A stretch of 64,000 nucleotides of DNA from Verrucomicrobiota bacterium (GTDB lineage Bacteria; Verrucomicrobiota; Verrucomicrobiia; Methylacidiphilales; UBA1321), in contig JABDHJ010000005.1 of NCBI GenBank assembly GCA_013285645.1, positions 61,433-125,432 of the forward strand. Reading direction: 5' to 3'. Within the stretch, counting starts at the first letter, position 1; every line of letters starts with the position of its first letter. The translations under genes and the position numbers were made by a program. Below, piece after piece: positions 8,780 to 17,657 of this stretch. The notes below the pieces were generated by a model that ran no database searches, was not told the origin of the DNA, and saw only the letters and a program-made list of their open reading frames with translations.

Positions 8780-9487
8780 ATGAAACCTACACTCATCGCG
8801 CCCTCGGTTATTTCCGCTGACTTCGGTTATCTTCGCGCCGATCTGGCACGCGCGGAGCAAGGCGGCGCCGACATGCTTCATGTCGATATCATGGACGGCC
8901 ATTTCGTGCCGAACATTTCGTTTGGACCGGCCATCGCCAAGACGATCCGGTCCCACACGAAGTTGCCTCTCGATGTGCATCTCATGCTCACGAAGCCGCG
9001 GAAATTCATCACGTCCTTCGCGGAGGCGGGGGCCACGAATATCACCATCCATATTGAGTGCGAGGACACGATCCTCACCGCCATCAACGAAATTCATGAT
9101 TTCGACTGCAAGGTCGGTCTCTCCGTCAAACCCAAGACTCCCCTTTCCGCCGTGGCTGAGCACCTGGGGCGCATCGACCGCCTGCTGATCATGACCGTCG
9201 AGCCGGGTTTCGGCGGGCAAAAATTCATGCCGGACATGATGGCCAAAGTGCGGGAAGCCGTCGCGATACGCCAGCAGAACAACTATAAGTTCGACATTGA
9301 AGTCGACGGCGGACTCGATAAATACTCGATCTGGGATGCGGTCCGCGCCGGAGCTGAAGTCATCGTCGCGGGAACGGCTGTGTTCGGCCAAGCCGATGTC
9401 GGGAAAGCGATCCAGGAACTGCGCGACAACGCGAAGGAAGCGCTGGCCTATCTCAATCCTCCTCAAGCTGGCGGCGCGCCGAGTTGA
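8780..9487 (+). CDS. rpe: Ribulose-phosphate 3-epimerase
   Basis: A 235-residue TIM-barrel enzyme interconverting ribulose 5-phosphate and xylulose 5-phosphate. Motifs seen are LIAPSVISADFGYL, HVDIMDGHFVPNISFGP, LDVHLML, ITIHIE, LIMTVEPGFGGQKFMPDM, and FDIEVDGGLDK with GAEVIVAGTAVFG, which include the metal-binding histidines and aspartates and the phosphate loop. Its last 25 bases overlap the 3' end of the convergent adenosyltransferase gene. Cytoplasmic. Confidence 0.96.
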   Translation: MKPTLIAPSVISADFGYLRADLARAEQGGADMLHVDIMDGHFVPNISFGPAIAKTIRSHTKLPLDVHLMLTKPRKFITSFAEAGATNITIHIECEDTILTAINEIHDFDCKVGLSVKPKTPLSAVAEHLGRIDRLLIMTVEPGFGGQKFMPDMMAKVREAVAIRQQNNYKFDIEVDGGLDKYSIWDAVRAGAEVIVAGTAVFGQADVGKAIQELRDNAKEALAYLNPPQAGGAPS

Positions 9488-10005
9488 GTTTCGGTGTAAC
9501 GGGCCATCAACCAGAGTAGGTCCGAGAGCCGGTTGAGATATTTGATCACGAGAAGATCAACCTCATTGGAGGTCGCCAACTGAGTCACCAATCGCTCCGC
9601 TCGGCGGCAAGTCGTCCGGGCTACATCAAGCGCAGCCGATGCAACACTGGCTCCCGGCGTGGCCCAACCGTCGAAGGTGATTTTTTCTTTTTCGATTCTT
9701 GCGACGAGATCGTCGAGATGCTGCAGCATCTCCGGCTGCAGCTTGGGATATTTGTCCTTCGCGTATCGTTCCGCGTCCTGCGGCGCGACGGCCAGTTCGC
9801 CCATCAACGCGACGAGTTGTTTTTGGATGAGTAAAAGTTCCTCTTTAATCAGGGGTAATTCGGCTTGGGCGCGGGCCATGCCGAGCGCGGCGTTGAGTTC
9901 ATCGACCGTGCCGTAAGTCTCCACACGCAGATCGAATTTATCGACCCGCCGTCCATACATCAGGCTGGTCTTCCCCATGTCTCCGGTGCGGGTGGCGATG
10001 GACAT
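9463..10005 (-). CDS. Cob(I)yrinic acid a,c-diamide adenosyltransferase, PduO type
   Basis: A 180-residue ATP:corrinoid adenosyltransferase. The N-terminus MSIATRTGDMGKTSLMYGRR carries the TRTGD and GKT ATP-binding pattern of the PduO family, and later come ATPGASVASAALDVARTTCRRAER and YLNRLSDLLWLMARY, with the Arg/Asp residues conserved around the active site. It makes adenosylcobalamin, needed by AdoCbl-dependent enzymes. A 52-residue membrane protein gene lies five bases upstream on the same strand. Its 3' end overlaps rpe tail to tail. Confidence 0.92.
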   Translation of the reverse strand: MSIATRTGDMGKTSLMYGRRVDKFDLRVETYGTVDELNAALGMARAQAELPLIKEELLLIQKQLVALMGELAVAPQDAERYAKDKYPKLQPEMLQHLDDLVARIEKEKITFDGWATPGASVASAALDVARTTCRRAERLVTQLATSNEVDLLVIKYLNRLSDLLWLMARYTETQLGAPPA

Positions 10006-10010
10006 ATTAA

Positions 10011-10169
10011 TTAATCATTTTTCCCAAACACCGCCCAAAGTAGAAACATCGCGCCGAAAATAAACGAAACTGAAAATGAATGAGAACCCATCATTGCAAG
10101 AAACAAACCCAGCACTAGAAATACTACGCCAATAGAAACTCTGATTCGTTTCGGAGTAAGCTTTTTCAT
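10011..10169 (-). CDS. Small membrane protein (52 residues)
   Basis: A short gene with ATG at 10167-10169 preceded by a strong AGGAAAGGAA ribosome binding site and ending with TAA at 10011-10013. It starts MKKLTPKRIRVSIGVVFLVL and contains two short hydrophobic stretches, the second with FIFGAMFLLWAVFG, joined by a turn, so a two-pass membrane hairpin is likely. It ends five bases before the start of the adenosyltransferase gene, so both are probably co-transcribed. I do not recognise the family. The base composition here is lower in GC than in the neighbours. Confidence 0.7.
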   Translation of the reverse strand: MKKLTPKRIRVSIGVVFLVLGLFLAMMGSHSFSVSFIFGAMFLLWAVFGKND

Positions 10170-10238
10170 TTCCTTTCCTCATAATAGCTTGCTCTGCCCC
10201 CTCGACAAGCCCCGCCCAACCTGCTTTTTTAGGCGAAT

Positions 10239-11348
10239 ATGAGCTCAGCACGCCTGATGGTTTCCGCCAGTGGTCATGATGCCGACATGCTTTACGCAAC
10301 CCGCTTCTATGCTGATGATCCCTTCATATGGTGGGAAGTGCGAAATGAAACGCATGTGGCGCTGTCGCCTCTGGAAATCGATCGCGCTCGGCCCGTCGCG
10401 AGGGTGACGCAGGTACATGGGCTCGCGGAATTTCTTCCTCCGCAACCGAAGGACTCGTCCGCCGTCGCCGTGATTCAAGGCATTGCGAAAAAGTACCGGA
10501 TCAAATCGTTCCTCGTGCCGGAACAGTTTTCTGCGGGATTGTTGGAAAAACTTCGTGCCCGCGAATTGAAGATCACCGTTTCCGATCAGCCGTTTTTCCC
10601 ACAGCGCGTTTGCAAGACGAAGGAGGAAGTTTCCGCGCTCACAACAGCGCTACGGGTTGCAGAAACCGGACTACGTCGCGGCATCGACGTTCTCAAGGCG
10701 AGCAAAGCGGACAAGCGCGGTTTTCTTCAGTGGAGCAAGACTCCCCTCACCTCCGAGCGGCTTCGCGCCGAGATGGATTCCGCGGTGCTACATGCCGGGG
10801 GTTCGCCGGCCAACACCATCGTCGCGGGCGGTGAACAGGGCTGTGATCCGCATGAGCGCGGCCATGGCCCGCTCCGCGCCAACGAAGCCATCGTGCTCGA
10901 TATTTTTCCACGTCACGCTCGCAATCATTATTACGGAGACCTGACGCGAACGGTCGTGCGTGGTCGCGCGTCCGAGGCGTTGCGCAAACAATATGTTACG
11001 GTTCAAGAAGGCAAGCGGTGGGTGATGAAACAGATGCGCGCCGGAGCCGATGGCACCGCGTTGCAAAAGGAATTGATCGAGCGCTTCAAGATCGCCGGGT
11101 ATCCGACCGAGCAACGCAAGGGCCGCTGGGTGGGAATGTTTCACGGGGTCGGTCATGGGCTTGGACTCGATCTGCACGAGTCGCCCCGCTTTGCCTCCGG
11201 GAAACTCTTCACGGGACTGAGCATCACCGTCGAGCCGGGACTTTATTATCCCGGCGTCGGCGGCGTGCGGATTGAAGATGTGGTCATCGTCGGCAAAACC
11301 GGCGTGCGCAATCTGACTAAGTTCGAGGAGGAGTTGGAATTGCGGTGA
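10239..11348 (+). CDS. M24 family metallopeptidase (Xaa-Pro aminopeptidase-like)
   Basis: A 369-residue protein with a creatinase-like N-terminal domain (about 1-150) and a C-terminal pita-bread domain. All five metal ligands of the M24 fold are visible: Asp in AIVLDIFPR, Asp in YYGDLTRT, His in FHGVGHGLGLD, Glu in ITVEPGLYYPG and Glu in VRIEDVV. It most likely removes N-terminal residues next to proline from peptides; the exact specificity is not readable. The start ATG at 10239 lies in an AT-rich spacer between divergent genes. Confidence 0.9.
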   Translation: MSSARLMVSASGHDADMLYATRFYADDPFIWWEVRNETHVALSPLEIDRARPVARVTQVHGLAEFLPPQPKDSSAVAVIQGIAKKYRIKSFLVPEQFSAGLLEKLRARELKITVSDQPFFPQRVCKTKEEVSALTTALRVAETGLRRGIDVLKASKADKRGFLQWSKTPLTSERLRAEMDSAVLHAGGSPANTIVAGGEQGCDPHERGHGPLRANEAIVLDIFPRHARNHYYGDLTRTVVRGRASEALRKQYVTVQEGKRWVMKQMRAGADGTALQKELIERFKIAGYPTEQRKGRWVGMFHGVGHGLGLDLHESPRFASGKLFTGLSITVEPGLYYPGVGGVRIEDVVIVGKTGVRNLTKFEEELELR

Positions 11349-11369
11349 AAATCCTCGATTTAAAAAAAC

Positions 11370-11662
11370 GCCGTCATCCTGAGCCGTAACGATGCAGTTG
11401 CCCGTTATCCCGAAGGGATTAAATCATATAGCCCAGGGTTGCGAGGAACGAGCTACCCTGAAAGGGTTGGAGCAAGCGACCTCGTTTCGATCACCGAAAA
11501 GATAGAACCCTTTTCAGGGTACAAGGCCACGTCGATATAACCCAGGGTTGGACTCCCGGGCGAGTCCAACTCTGGGTTATATGATTTAATCCCTTCGGGA
11601 TAATGAAAACCTGACTGTTTCCAGTATTTTTGACTGCATCGTTACGGCTCAGGATGGCGGCA
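11370..11662. repeat. Large nested palindromic element, copy 1
   Basis: This non-coding block has nested inverted repeats. The outer arms are GTCATCCTGAGCCGTAACG... (from about 11372) and ...CGTTACGGCTCAGGATGGC (to about 11659). Inside, CCCGAAGGGATTAAATCATAT (11410-11432) faces its complement (11578-11599), and CCCTGAAAGGGTT faces AACCCTTTTCAGGG. The central motifs AGCCCAGGGTT and AACCCAGGGTT recur at 54755-54975. It fills the 330-base gap between two converging genes; I see no gene in it. Confidence 0.75.
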
Positions 11663-11680
11663 TTTTAGAGAGAGGCTCTA

Positions 11681-13033
11681 TTATGCGCCGCCACCAAACT
11701 CCGCCTGGGCCGCTTTCTCGTCAAACTCCCCTTCCCAGCGCGCAACGACCACGCTGGCGAGGCAATTGCCGAGGACGTTGACCGAGGTACGGGCCATGTC
11801 CATGAAGGCGTCAACGCCGAGAATCATGGCCGCGCCTTCGAGCGGAAGTTGAAAGGATTGCAGCGCGGCGATAAGCACGACGAGTGACGCGCGCGGCACG
11901 GCAGCCACGCCCTTTGACGTCAGCATCAACATGAGCATCATCGTGATTTGCTGGCCGATTCCGAAGTGGACGCCGCTCGCCGTCTCCGCCGCCTGCGCAA
12001 TAAAGACAGAGGCCACCGCGAGATAAAGCGTGGAGCCATCCAGATTGAACGAGTAGCCCATCGGCAGAACAAACCCGACAATACCGCGCGGCACACCGAG
12101 ACGCTCCATTCTCGCAAATGCGCCGGGCAGCGCCGCCTCGCTGTTGGCCGTGGCAAACGCCAGAAGAAACGGATCGCGGACCGCACGGACAAAAGGCATG
12201 AGCGGAATTTTCACCAGCCAGATCACCGCGCCCATCACTACGACCACAAAAATAATCAATGAGATATAAAGCGTCATCAACAACAGACCGAGCCCCAGCA
12301 AGGATCCCAGGCCCTGCTGCCCCACGGTGTCGGCAATCGCGGCGGCCACGCCCAGCGGCGCGAAAATCATGATCAATCCCGCGAACTTGAACATCACCAG
12401 GCGCAGGCTGTCGCACCAGTGGAGGATCGGTTTGCCCGCCTCACCCGCTGCGGAGATCGCCAATGCGAAGATAACCGAGAACGCAACGATTTGCAGGACA
12501 TCCCCACGCGCCATCGCATCGATGATGCTCTTGGGAAAGATGTGCAGGATCGTTTCGATCACGGTAAGCGGTTTATTTTGCGCCATCGCGCTCAAGGTAC
12601 TCGTGTTGCCCGTTAAGGTGATACCCGCACCGGGCCGGATCAGATTCACCATGAACAATCCAACGACAAGCGCGAGGCCTGTCAGGATTTCAAAATAAAC
12701 CAACGCCTTCACTCCGATACGTCCGACCTTCTTCATGTCCTCGTGGCCCGCGATTCCCTGCACGATGCTCGCGAAGACCAGCGGCGCAATCATCATCTGG
12801 ATGAGGTGTAGAAAAATATCCCGGACGAGGGCGATCCAGGCCAGAAAATCATCGAGTCCCGCATGGGCTTTCAGTGCTTGATCCGGGGGAGTCGTTGGCC
12901 CAATTCCCGTCATGAACCAGGCGTTCGCCGCCCATCCAACGATGGTGCCGACGATCAAGCCGATCACCATCTGCTTACCGAGACTGAGATGATACCACGG
13001 CTTCCGTTCGTCAATTTTGGCCGGGGACGACAT
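11681..13033 (-). CDS. Dicarboxylate/amino acid:cation symporter (DAACS family)
   Basis: A 450-residue secondary transporter of the GltP/DctA type, taking up glutamate, aspartate or C4-dicarboxylates with protons or sodium. Eight or more hydrophobic segments alternate with re-entrant hairpins. The family motifs are present: ATANSEAALPGAFARM (serine-rich HP1 region), GYSFNLDGSTLYLAVASVFIAQ (the NMDG-like motif in TM7, here NLDG), and SKGVAAVPRASLVVL (HP2). The substrate cannot be fixed from sequence. It follows the transglutaminase gene by three bases on the minus strand, so it may be co-transcribed with it. Confidence 0.92.
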   Translation of the reverse strand: MSSPAKIDERKPWYHLSLGKQMVIGLIVGTIVGWAANAWFMTGIGPTTPPDQALKAHAGLDDFLAWIALVRDIFLHLIQMMIAPLVFASIVQGIAGHEDMKKVGRIGVKALVYFEILTGLALVVGLFMVNLIRPGAGITLTGNTSTLSAMAQNKPLTVIETILHIFPKSIIDAMARGDVLQIVAFSVIFALAISAAGEAGKPILHWCDSLRLVMFKFAGLIMIFAPLGVAAAIADTVGQQGLGSLLGLGLLLMTLYISLIIFVVVVMGAVIWLVKIPLMPFVRAVRDPFLLAFATANSEAALPGAFARMERLGVPRGIVGFVLPMGYSFNLDGSTLYLAVASVFIAQAAETASGVHFGIGQQITMMLMLMLTSKGVAAVPRASLVVLIAALQSFQLPLEGAAMILGVDAFMDMARTSVNVLGNCLASVVVARWEGEFDEKAAQAEFGGGA

Positions 13034-13036
13034 GGC

Positions 13037-13915
13037 TTAGTCCGTCACCATTTCGCCCGTGGTGCGGGAGACCGTCACCATGACCGAGAGCTGTTGACGT
13101 TTCGCTCCTTTGAAAACTCCGCGCAACGGCGGCACATCATGATAGTCGCGCCCAATACCGATCTGCACATGGCGCTCGCCTTCAAGCATGTCGTTGGTCG
13201 GATCGATCCCCACCCAGACTCCGCTTGGCATATAAACTTCCACCCACGCGTGACTGGCCGTCGCGCCCACAAGTCCACTTCCGCCGCGAACCGAGTCAGT
13301 CTCGATGTACCCGCTAACGTATCGTGCAGGCAACCCGGCCGCGCGAAGCAGCGCAATCATGAGATGCGCAAAATCCTGACACACGCCCTGGCGTTTACGA
13401 AGCACGTCCGATAACGGCGTGCGAATGTCGGTCACTCCGGGCATGTAAGTGAACGTCTCATAGATATAAGAAGAGAGTCCCTTGACCATGTCGCAAAACG
13501 AGCCGCTGCTGGGGAGTTGCTGTTTCGACATCGCCTCGATCTCCGGCGTGATGGGCGCGTGAATCGAAGGCATGAGAAAATCAAAGAGCTCGCGGCGTTG
13601 CGGCCAGTAGAGTCGCACCGCTTCGCTGACGGTCAGATCGAGACCGCTGAGTGCGTCCTTGTGCGGCAGCGTTTCCACCGTGCTGCGGGAAGTAACGGTC
13701 AGGCACTTGTGCCGGTAAGGAACGGAAAGGCACTCAACCACGTTGTCATAGTAGTCGGCAAATTCCTCGAGCGCGGCCCGGGGCGTCACTTCGGTGACGT
13801 GATGGTGGACCGTCTGCCGATTGCTTTGGCGAGGCCTGACGCGAAGTTCGGTGAACGATTCAATCGCCGGGGCCGAATATTCGTAAGCCGTGGTATGGAC
13901 GATATTAAAAGTCAT
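13037..13915 (-). CDS. Transglutaminase-like cysteine protease
   Basis: A 292-residue protein with the bacterial transglutaminase N-terminal beta domain (about 1-80, starting FNIVHTTAYEYSAPAIESFTEL) and a transglutaminase core. The catalytic triad is visible: Cys in RQGVCQDFAHLMIALLRAAG, His in ASHAWVEVYMP, and Asp in VWVGIDPTND. It overlaps the upstream ATP-grasp/alpha-E gene by four bases (ATGA), so translation is coupled. This gene pairing is a recognised conserved neighbourhood proposed to make or process small peptides or peptide tags; the substrate is unknown. Confidence 0.92.
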   Translation of the reverse strand: MTFNIVHTTAYEYSAPAIESFTELRVRPRQSNRQTVHHHVTEVTPRAALEEFADYYDNVVECLSVPYRHKCLTVTSRSTVETLPHKDALSGLDLTVSEAVRLYWPQRRELFDFLMPSIHAPITPEIEAMSKQQLPSSGSFCDMVKGLSSYIYETFTYMPGVTDIRTPLSDVLRKRQGVCQDFAHLMIALLRAAGLPARYVSGYIETDSVRGGSGLVGATASHAWVEVYMPSGVWVGIDPTNDMLEGERHVQIGIGRDYHDVPPLRGVFKGAKRQQLSVMVTVSRTTGEMVTD

Positions 13916-16482
13916 CGCGGACTCGCGTGGTCAAAGAGTTCAGGCTCGCGGAAGACCACTTGATGATCCAGATAGTGATCGGAAATCAGCACGTTGAAGT
14001 CGAGAAGCAGTTCGGTCAGCTCGGTTAGTTTTTGCGGAAACTCGGAAGTCGGCATGTCGGAAAGATCATCGTCGCCCTCGACATTAGGGCTCTCCGCCGC
14101 ACTCGGGAAGTAGGTAGCCATGTCGATAAAGTTGAGTTCCATGATCACGCGAGCGCAATGCTTGAGCGGCGTGTCCGATCCCTTGATCGGTCGCTCGCCC
14201 AAGGTAGCGGTCAGCGCGCGCTTCATTCCTTCCAGACAAAACAAGGCGGACCGGGGAAATTCCGGATCCTGCAAAAGTAGCCGCGCTACGCGAGCTGCCA
14301 CCGGTCGCGCGTGATAGAGACTGCGATAAGCGTACTGCCCCGCAAGCATTTGCAGGAGGAGTTCGAGATTCGTGCTGCTGACGGGGCTGATCTTGGACAC
14401 ACCATCAATCTCCGGAGCCAACACTTCTTTCAACGTCAGGATCGTCATGAGACTACGCTCCGCATAGACGCCCAGCTGCCAGAAATGCCACGCATCGTTG
14501 TGCAGCATGTGCTTTTCCAGCGCGCCGGTCAGCTCGTCGAGTTGCGTGATGATGTCCTGATGCAGCGAACGGTCCTCCAGCACCATCCGCACTTTGTCGG
14601 TCGGGGTCTGGTCGGCGTAAAGCGCGACCTCAAGATAAAGATGATTCAGCACGGACCAGACTTCTGGCGGAAAATGTTCGCGGATATTCTCTGCGTTTTG
14701 TCGACACGACGACAGACATGAGAGCACCGATCCGGCGTGTTTTCGATCGAGCAAAAAGTAAAAGGGCACTTCGCTATGCGCAATCGGATTACGTCCCGGT
14801 CTCAGGAAAAAATCGGGAATGTGACCACTAGTGGCCGCCATGGCATTCCAGAGAGGCTGACGCGCCCGGGCCGTCGCGCTGTCCGACATCGGCCAGGCCT
14901 GCATCTGCACGATGCGCAAAATGCGGGTGGTCACCTCGGCCCGCTCCGCGTAACGCCCCATCCAGAAGAGCGATTCCGCCACGCGGCTAGTGAGTCGCAA
15001 CCGCTTGGGCGCTTCTTCCGCCTGGGCATGTACGACAACTGACGGCACCGGCGACGTGCGTAAAATCCAAACGTCTTTAATACGATCCGCCGTCTGAACC
15101 GCCGAGGTCGCCAGGGACGACGCAGCGCCCGTCCACGCCAGGGCACATGGCGAAATTTTATCCTGCCCAAGAGCGAAGGCGCGCAACGTCGTCGATTGCA
15201 TGCGCGAGCCGCTGGAAGTCCAGCATGGATGCTGCGTCTGGGTGGGAATCTTATGCGCGACGTACTCGCTTGGCGCGGCCTCGATCTGCTGCCAAAACCG
15301 GTTCCACTCGTGGGCGGGCATGTGCTTGACCGCCCATTCGTGAGCAGGCCCGCGCTTCCATGCATGACGAATCACATAGGCGTCCCGGTTGTCGGCCACT
15401 TCTTCGCGGACATCGATGTCGCGCAATTCAAAAACATGCGGCGATTGCAGCAGCGGTTTCTCACCGGAATAATATTCGACGATCGCGGGGAGATGCGCAG
15501 CCAGCGCGCGATTATTGGCGAGATCAGAGCCGAGACCGTTGGCCACCGCCAGCGAACCCTTGCGCACGCAGGAAAGCAAACCGGGAACACCGAAGCGACT
15601 GGCGGGATCAAACGTCACCGGATCGAGCAGGGAAGTGGAGAGACGGCGCAAGACCACATCCACCGACTCGACGCCCGCGATGGTCTTGAGATAAAGGCGG
15701 CTGTCGAGCACAACGAGATCGCTGCCCTGCACGATGGAGACGCCCATCTGCCGCGCCAGTGCCGCGTGATCGAGATAATAATCGTCGCTGCTGCCCTGCG
15801 CCAACAGTACCGCCCGCGCCCGGCCATCGGGAATGCGAACCAGTTCCTGCAAGACGTCCATGACCTGCGCGGCAAAATCCTCGATCGGCAAAATCTCCAG
15901 CCCGTCGAATAATCGCGGCGCAACCTGGCGCAGAATCTGGCGCTTCTTCAACGCGTAATTGGCCCCCTCTGCAACGCCCAAATGGCCCTCAACCACCATC
16001 CACTGGCCACGGTGGTCCTGCTGCAGATCGAAGGCGGTCAGTTGCAGGTAATTCGCCGTGACGCCGGGCAATCGCGCGCAGCCCCGGTGAAAATTCGGGT
16101 CGGCGTAGACAATTTCATAGGGAACCACCCCAGCCTTTAAAATTTCCTGGCCGCTATAAATATCGCGAAGAAAAAGATTCCAGACCCGCACCCGCTGCGC
16201 CAGCCCGGCCTCGATGCGGGCCCACTGCTCGCCGTCGATTACCAGCGGCATGAGGTCGAACCCACCGCCGGAACGCCGTTCCTGCTGCGACTGGTCCCTC
16301 GGTCCCAGATCGACTCCCTCCTCCTCACGAAGTTCCTCCGCCAGCGAAAAAATGCGGTCAAGCTGCTCCAAGGGCATGGCGCCCAGGGTCTTTTGTATCT
16401 GCAACGAAACGGCCGCAGAGGGGGAATCGCCCCCCTGGCTTTGCCTTTGCGATTGAGTTGAGGAAAATGTCGTCACAGACAT
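13912..16482 (-). CDS. Fused circularly permuted ATP-grasp (DUF404/DUF407) and alpha-E (DUF403) protein
   Basis: An 856-residue protein from ATG 16482; the frame is open to another ATG at 16515. Residues about 60-500 form a circularly permuted ATP-grasp ligase, with AGVVPYEIVYADPNFHRGC, GQWMVVEGHLGVAEGANYAL and VVLAQGSS-like and DYYLDHAALARQMG segments. Residues about 530-850 are the alpha-E helical domain, with SRVAESLFWMGRYAERAEV and LNHLYLEVALYADQ regions. Often these two parts are separate adjacent genes. With the transglutaminase-like protease downstream (4-base overlap) it forms a predicted ATP-dependent peptide ligation and processing operon; activity is inferred from family knowledge. 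Confidence 0.88.
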   Translation of the reverse strand: MSVTTFSSTQSQRQSQGGDSPSAAVSLQIQKTLGAMPLEQLDRIFSLAEELREEEGVDLGPRDQSQQERRSGGGFDLMPLVIDGEQWARIEAGLAQRVRVWNLFLRDIYSGQEILKAGVVPYEIVYADPNFHRGCARLPGVTANYLQLTAFDLQQDHRGQWMVVEGHLGVAEGANYALKKRQILRQVAPRLFDGLEILPIEDFAAQVMDVLQELVRIPDGRARAVLLAQGSSDDYYLDHAALARQMGVSIVQGSDLVVLDSRLYLKTIAGVESVDVVLRRLSTSLLDPVTFDPASRFGVPGLLSCVRKGSLAVANGLGSDLANNRALAAHLPAIVEYYSGEKPLLQSPHVFELRDIDVREEVADNRDAYVIRHAWKRGPAHEWAVKHMPAHEWNRFWQQIEAAPSEYVAHKIPTQTQHPCWTSSGSRMQSTTLRAFALGQDKISPCALAWTGAASSLATSAVQTADRIKDVWILRTSPVPSVVVHAQAEEAPKRLRLTSRVAESLFWMGRYAERAEVTTRILRIVQMQAWPMSDSATARARQPLWNAMAATSGHIPDFFLRPGRNPIAHSEVPFYFLLDRKHAGSVLSCLSSCRQNAENIREHFPPEVWSVLNHLYLEVALYADQTPTDKVRMVLEDRSLHQDIITQLDELTGALEKHMLHNDAWHFWQLGVYAERSLMTILTLKEVLAPEIDGVSKISPVSSTNLELLLQMLAGQYAYRSLYHARPVAARVARLLLQDPEFPRSALFCLEGMKRALTATLGERPIKGSDTPLKHCARVIMELNFIDMATYFPSAAESPNVEGDDDLSDMPTSEFPQKLTELTELLLDFNVLISDHYLDHQVVFREPELFDHASPR

Positions 16483-16515
16483 GAGTATAGAAGTTGCCCG
16501 ACACATCATTTTCAC

Positions 16516-16936
16516 GCAAGGGCTTCTTGGAGCCGCCTTGTTGCTTAAACTACAAAAACTTCGTCACCCCGAGCTTCTACTTGAGACCCGCGCGAAAGTC
16601 CTTCTTTTAAAATGCTGTCATCCTGAGCGAAGGCGAGACAATCGACCTCCTTTCCTCAAATGAGTTTCCCGAGCCGCAGTCGAAGGACCTGGCCTAACGA
16701 AGCAATCGATGTGGGTGGCGCCAAAACTCACAAACCCAAAGACAAGCCTCTCGCAGGTTCGACGAGGGAGAATTGTCTTTTAGAATCTAAATCACCTTGC
16801 CAACGGTCAACTATTTCCTTGGGACGTGAGTAGGTCCTTCGACTACGGCTCAAAGGAGTCTTGGGAATAAGCCACATTCCCGTGCTCGCCTCCGCAGGAT
16901 GACAGCATTTTTAGATCGAGAGTTTCACAGAGGTCT
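16516..16936. repeat. Gene-free spacer with inverted repeat arms
   Basis: No gene is seen in this 420-base gap between divergent-looking units. It holds an arm AAAATGCTGTCATCCTGAGC (16610-16629) followed by GAAGGCGAG, and the opposing arm CTCGCCTCCGCAGGATGACA (16886-16905) followed by GCATTTT. The arms are of the same type as those at 11370, 20837, 47705 and 63852. Confidence 0.65.
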
Positions 16937-17611
16937 TTACTTGTGCATCGAGTCGAGCCCGGTGCTGACTTTGTCCTTGAGCACCTTCTCTTCTTCGCTG
17001 GTTTTCTCGCTGACTTCTGCCGCAGTGGGCTGCACATACCAGTGATAAATGTCCCTATAAATCGCGATGTCCTCCTTCAAGATGTCCATGCTGTCCTCCT
17101 TCTTCCACTCCCCGACGTGCGCCTGCTCGATCTCTCGTATCCCCGCATGCCGAAGAACCAACTTCACATGTTCCAGGCGATCGTAATCGAAAACCAGCAA
17201 CACGGAATGAAAGCGATGGTCCTTCATGATCCGGGCCAGGTTATCGATGGTGTCATTCGCCTTTTCGCCCCGATGATCCTGAATGATCGCGTTGGCCGGA
17301 ACATCTTTGGCCTCCAAATAATGGGCCATGGCGTCCGTCTCGTCGTCCTCGCCCGCCGGAGTCACGCCGCTGACAATGACGGACGTGTATTTCCCCTCGG
17401 CATACAGATTCGCCGCGCGATCCAGCCGGGCGGTCAGGGTCGAAGCCAGAGCGGAGTCCTTGATCTCCGCATAACCGGGAACCACCGCGACATCCGCATG
17501 ATCGAAGTCGTCATGGATCCCGTCATAAACGATCCAGCCCCCCATCAAGATGAAGCTGGCAAACGCCAGCGCAAAAAGATAACCGATCAACCGAAGCAAT
17601 CCGCGTATCAT
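16937..17611 (-). CDS. DUF218 (YdcF/SanA-like) membrane-anchored protein
   Basis: A 224-residue protein from ATG 17611 (a TTG four codons upstream is in frame). An N-terminal membrane helix (LIGYLFALAFASFILMGGWI) anchors a DUF218 domain: ADVAVVPGYAEI, STLTARLDRAANLYAEG, VIVSGVTPAGEDDETDAMAHYL, and ANDTIDNLARIM. The family includes YdcF and SanA, linked to envelope integrity or to lipid carrier handling, with no settled reaction. The last 60 residues are charged and helical and do not belong to the core. The gene stands at the end of a minus-strand group below the VapBC-type pair. Confidence 0.8.
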   Translation of the reverse strand: MIRGLLRLIGYLFALAFASFILMGGWIVYDGIHDDFDHADVAVVPGYAEIKDSALASTLTARLDRAANLYAEGKYTSVIVSGVTPAGEDDETDAMAHYLEAKDVPANAIIQDHRGEKANDTIDNLARIMKDHRFHSVLLVFDYDRLEHVKLVLRHAGIREIEQAHVGEWKKEDSMDILKEDIAIYRDIYHWYVQPTAAEVSEKTSEEEKVLKDKVSTGLDSMHK

Positions 17612-17657
17612 AGGTGATGGCAAGTTGCCTCAACTCCGGAACAAGTGCCAGAGGAGA

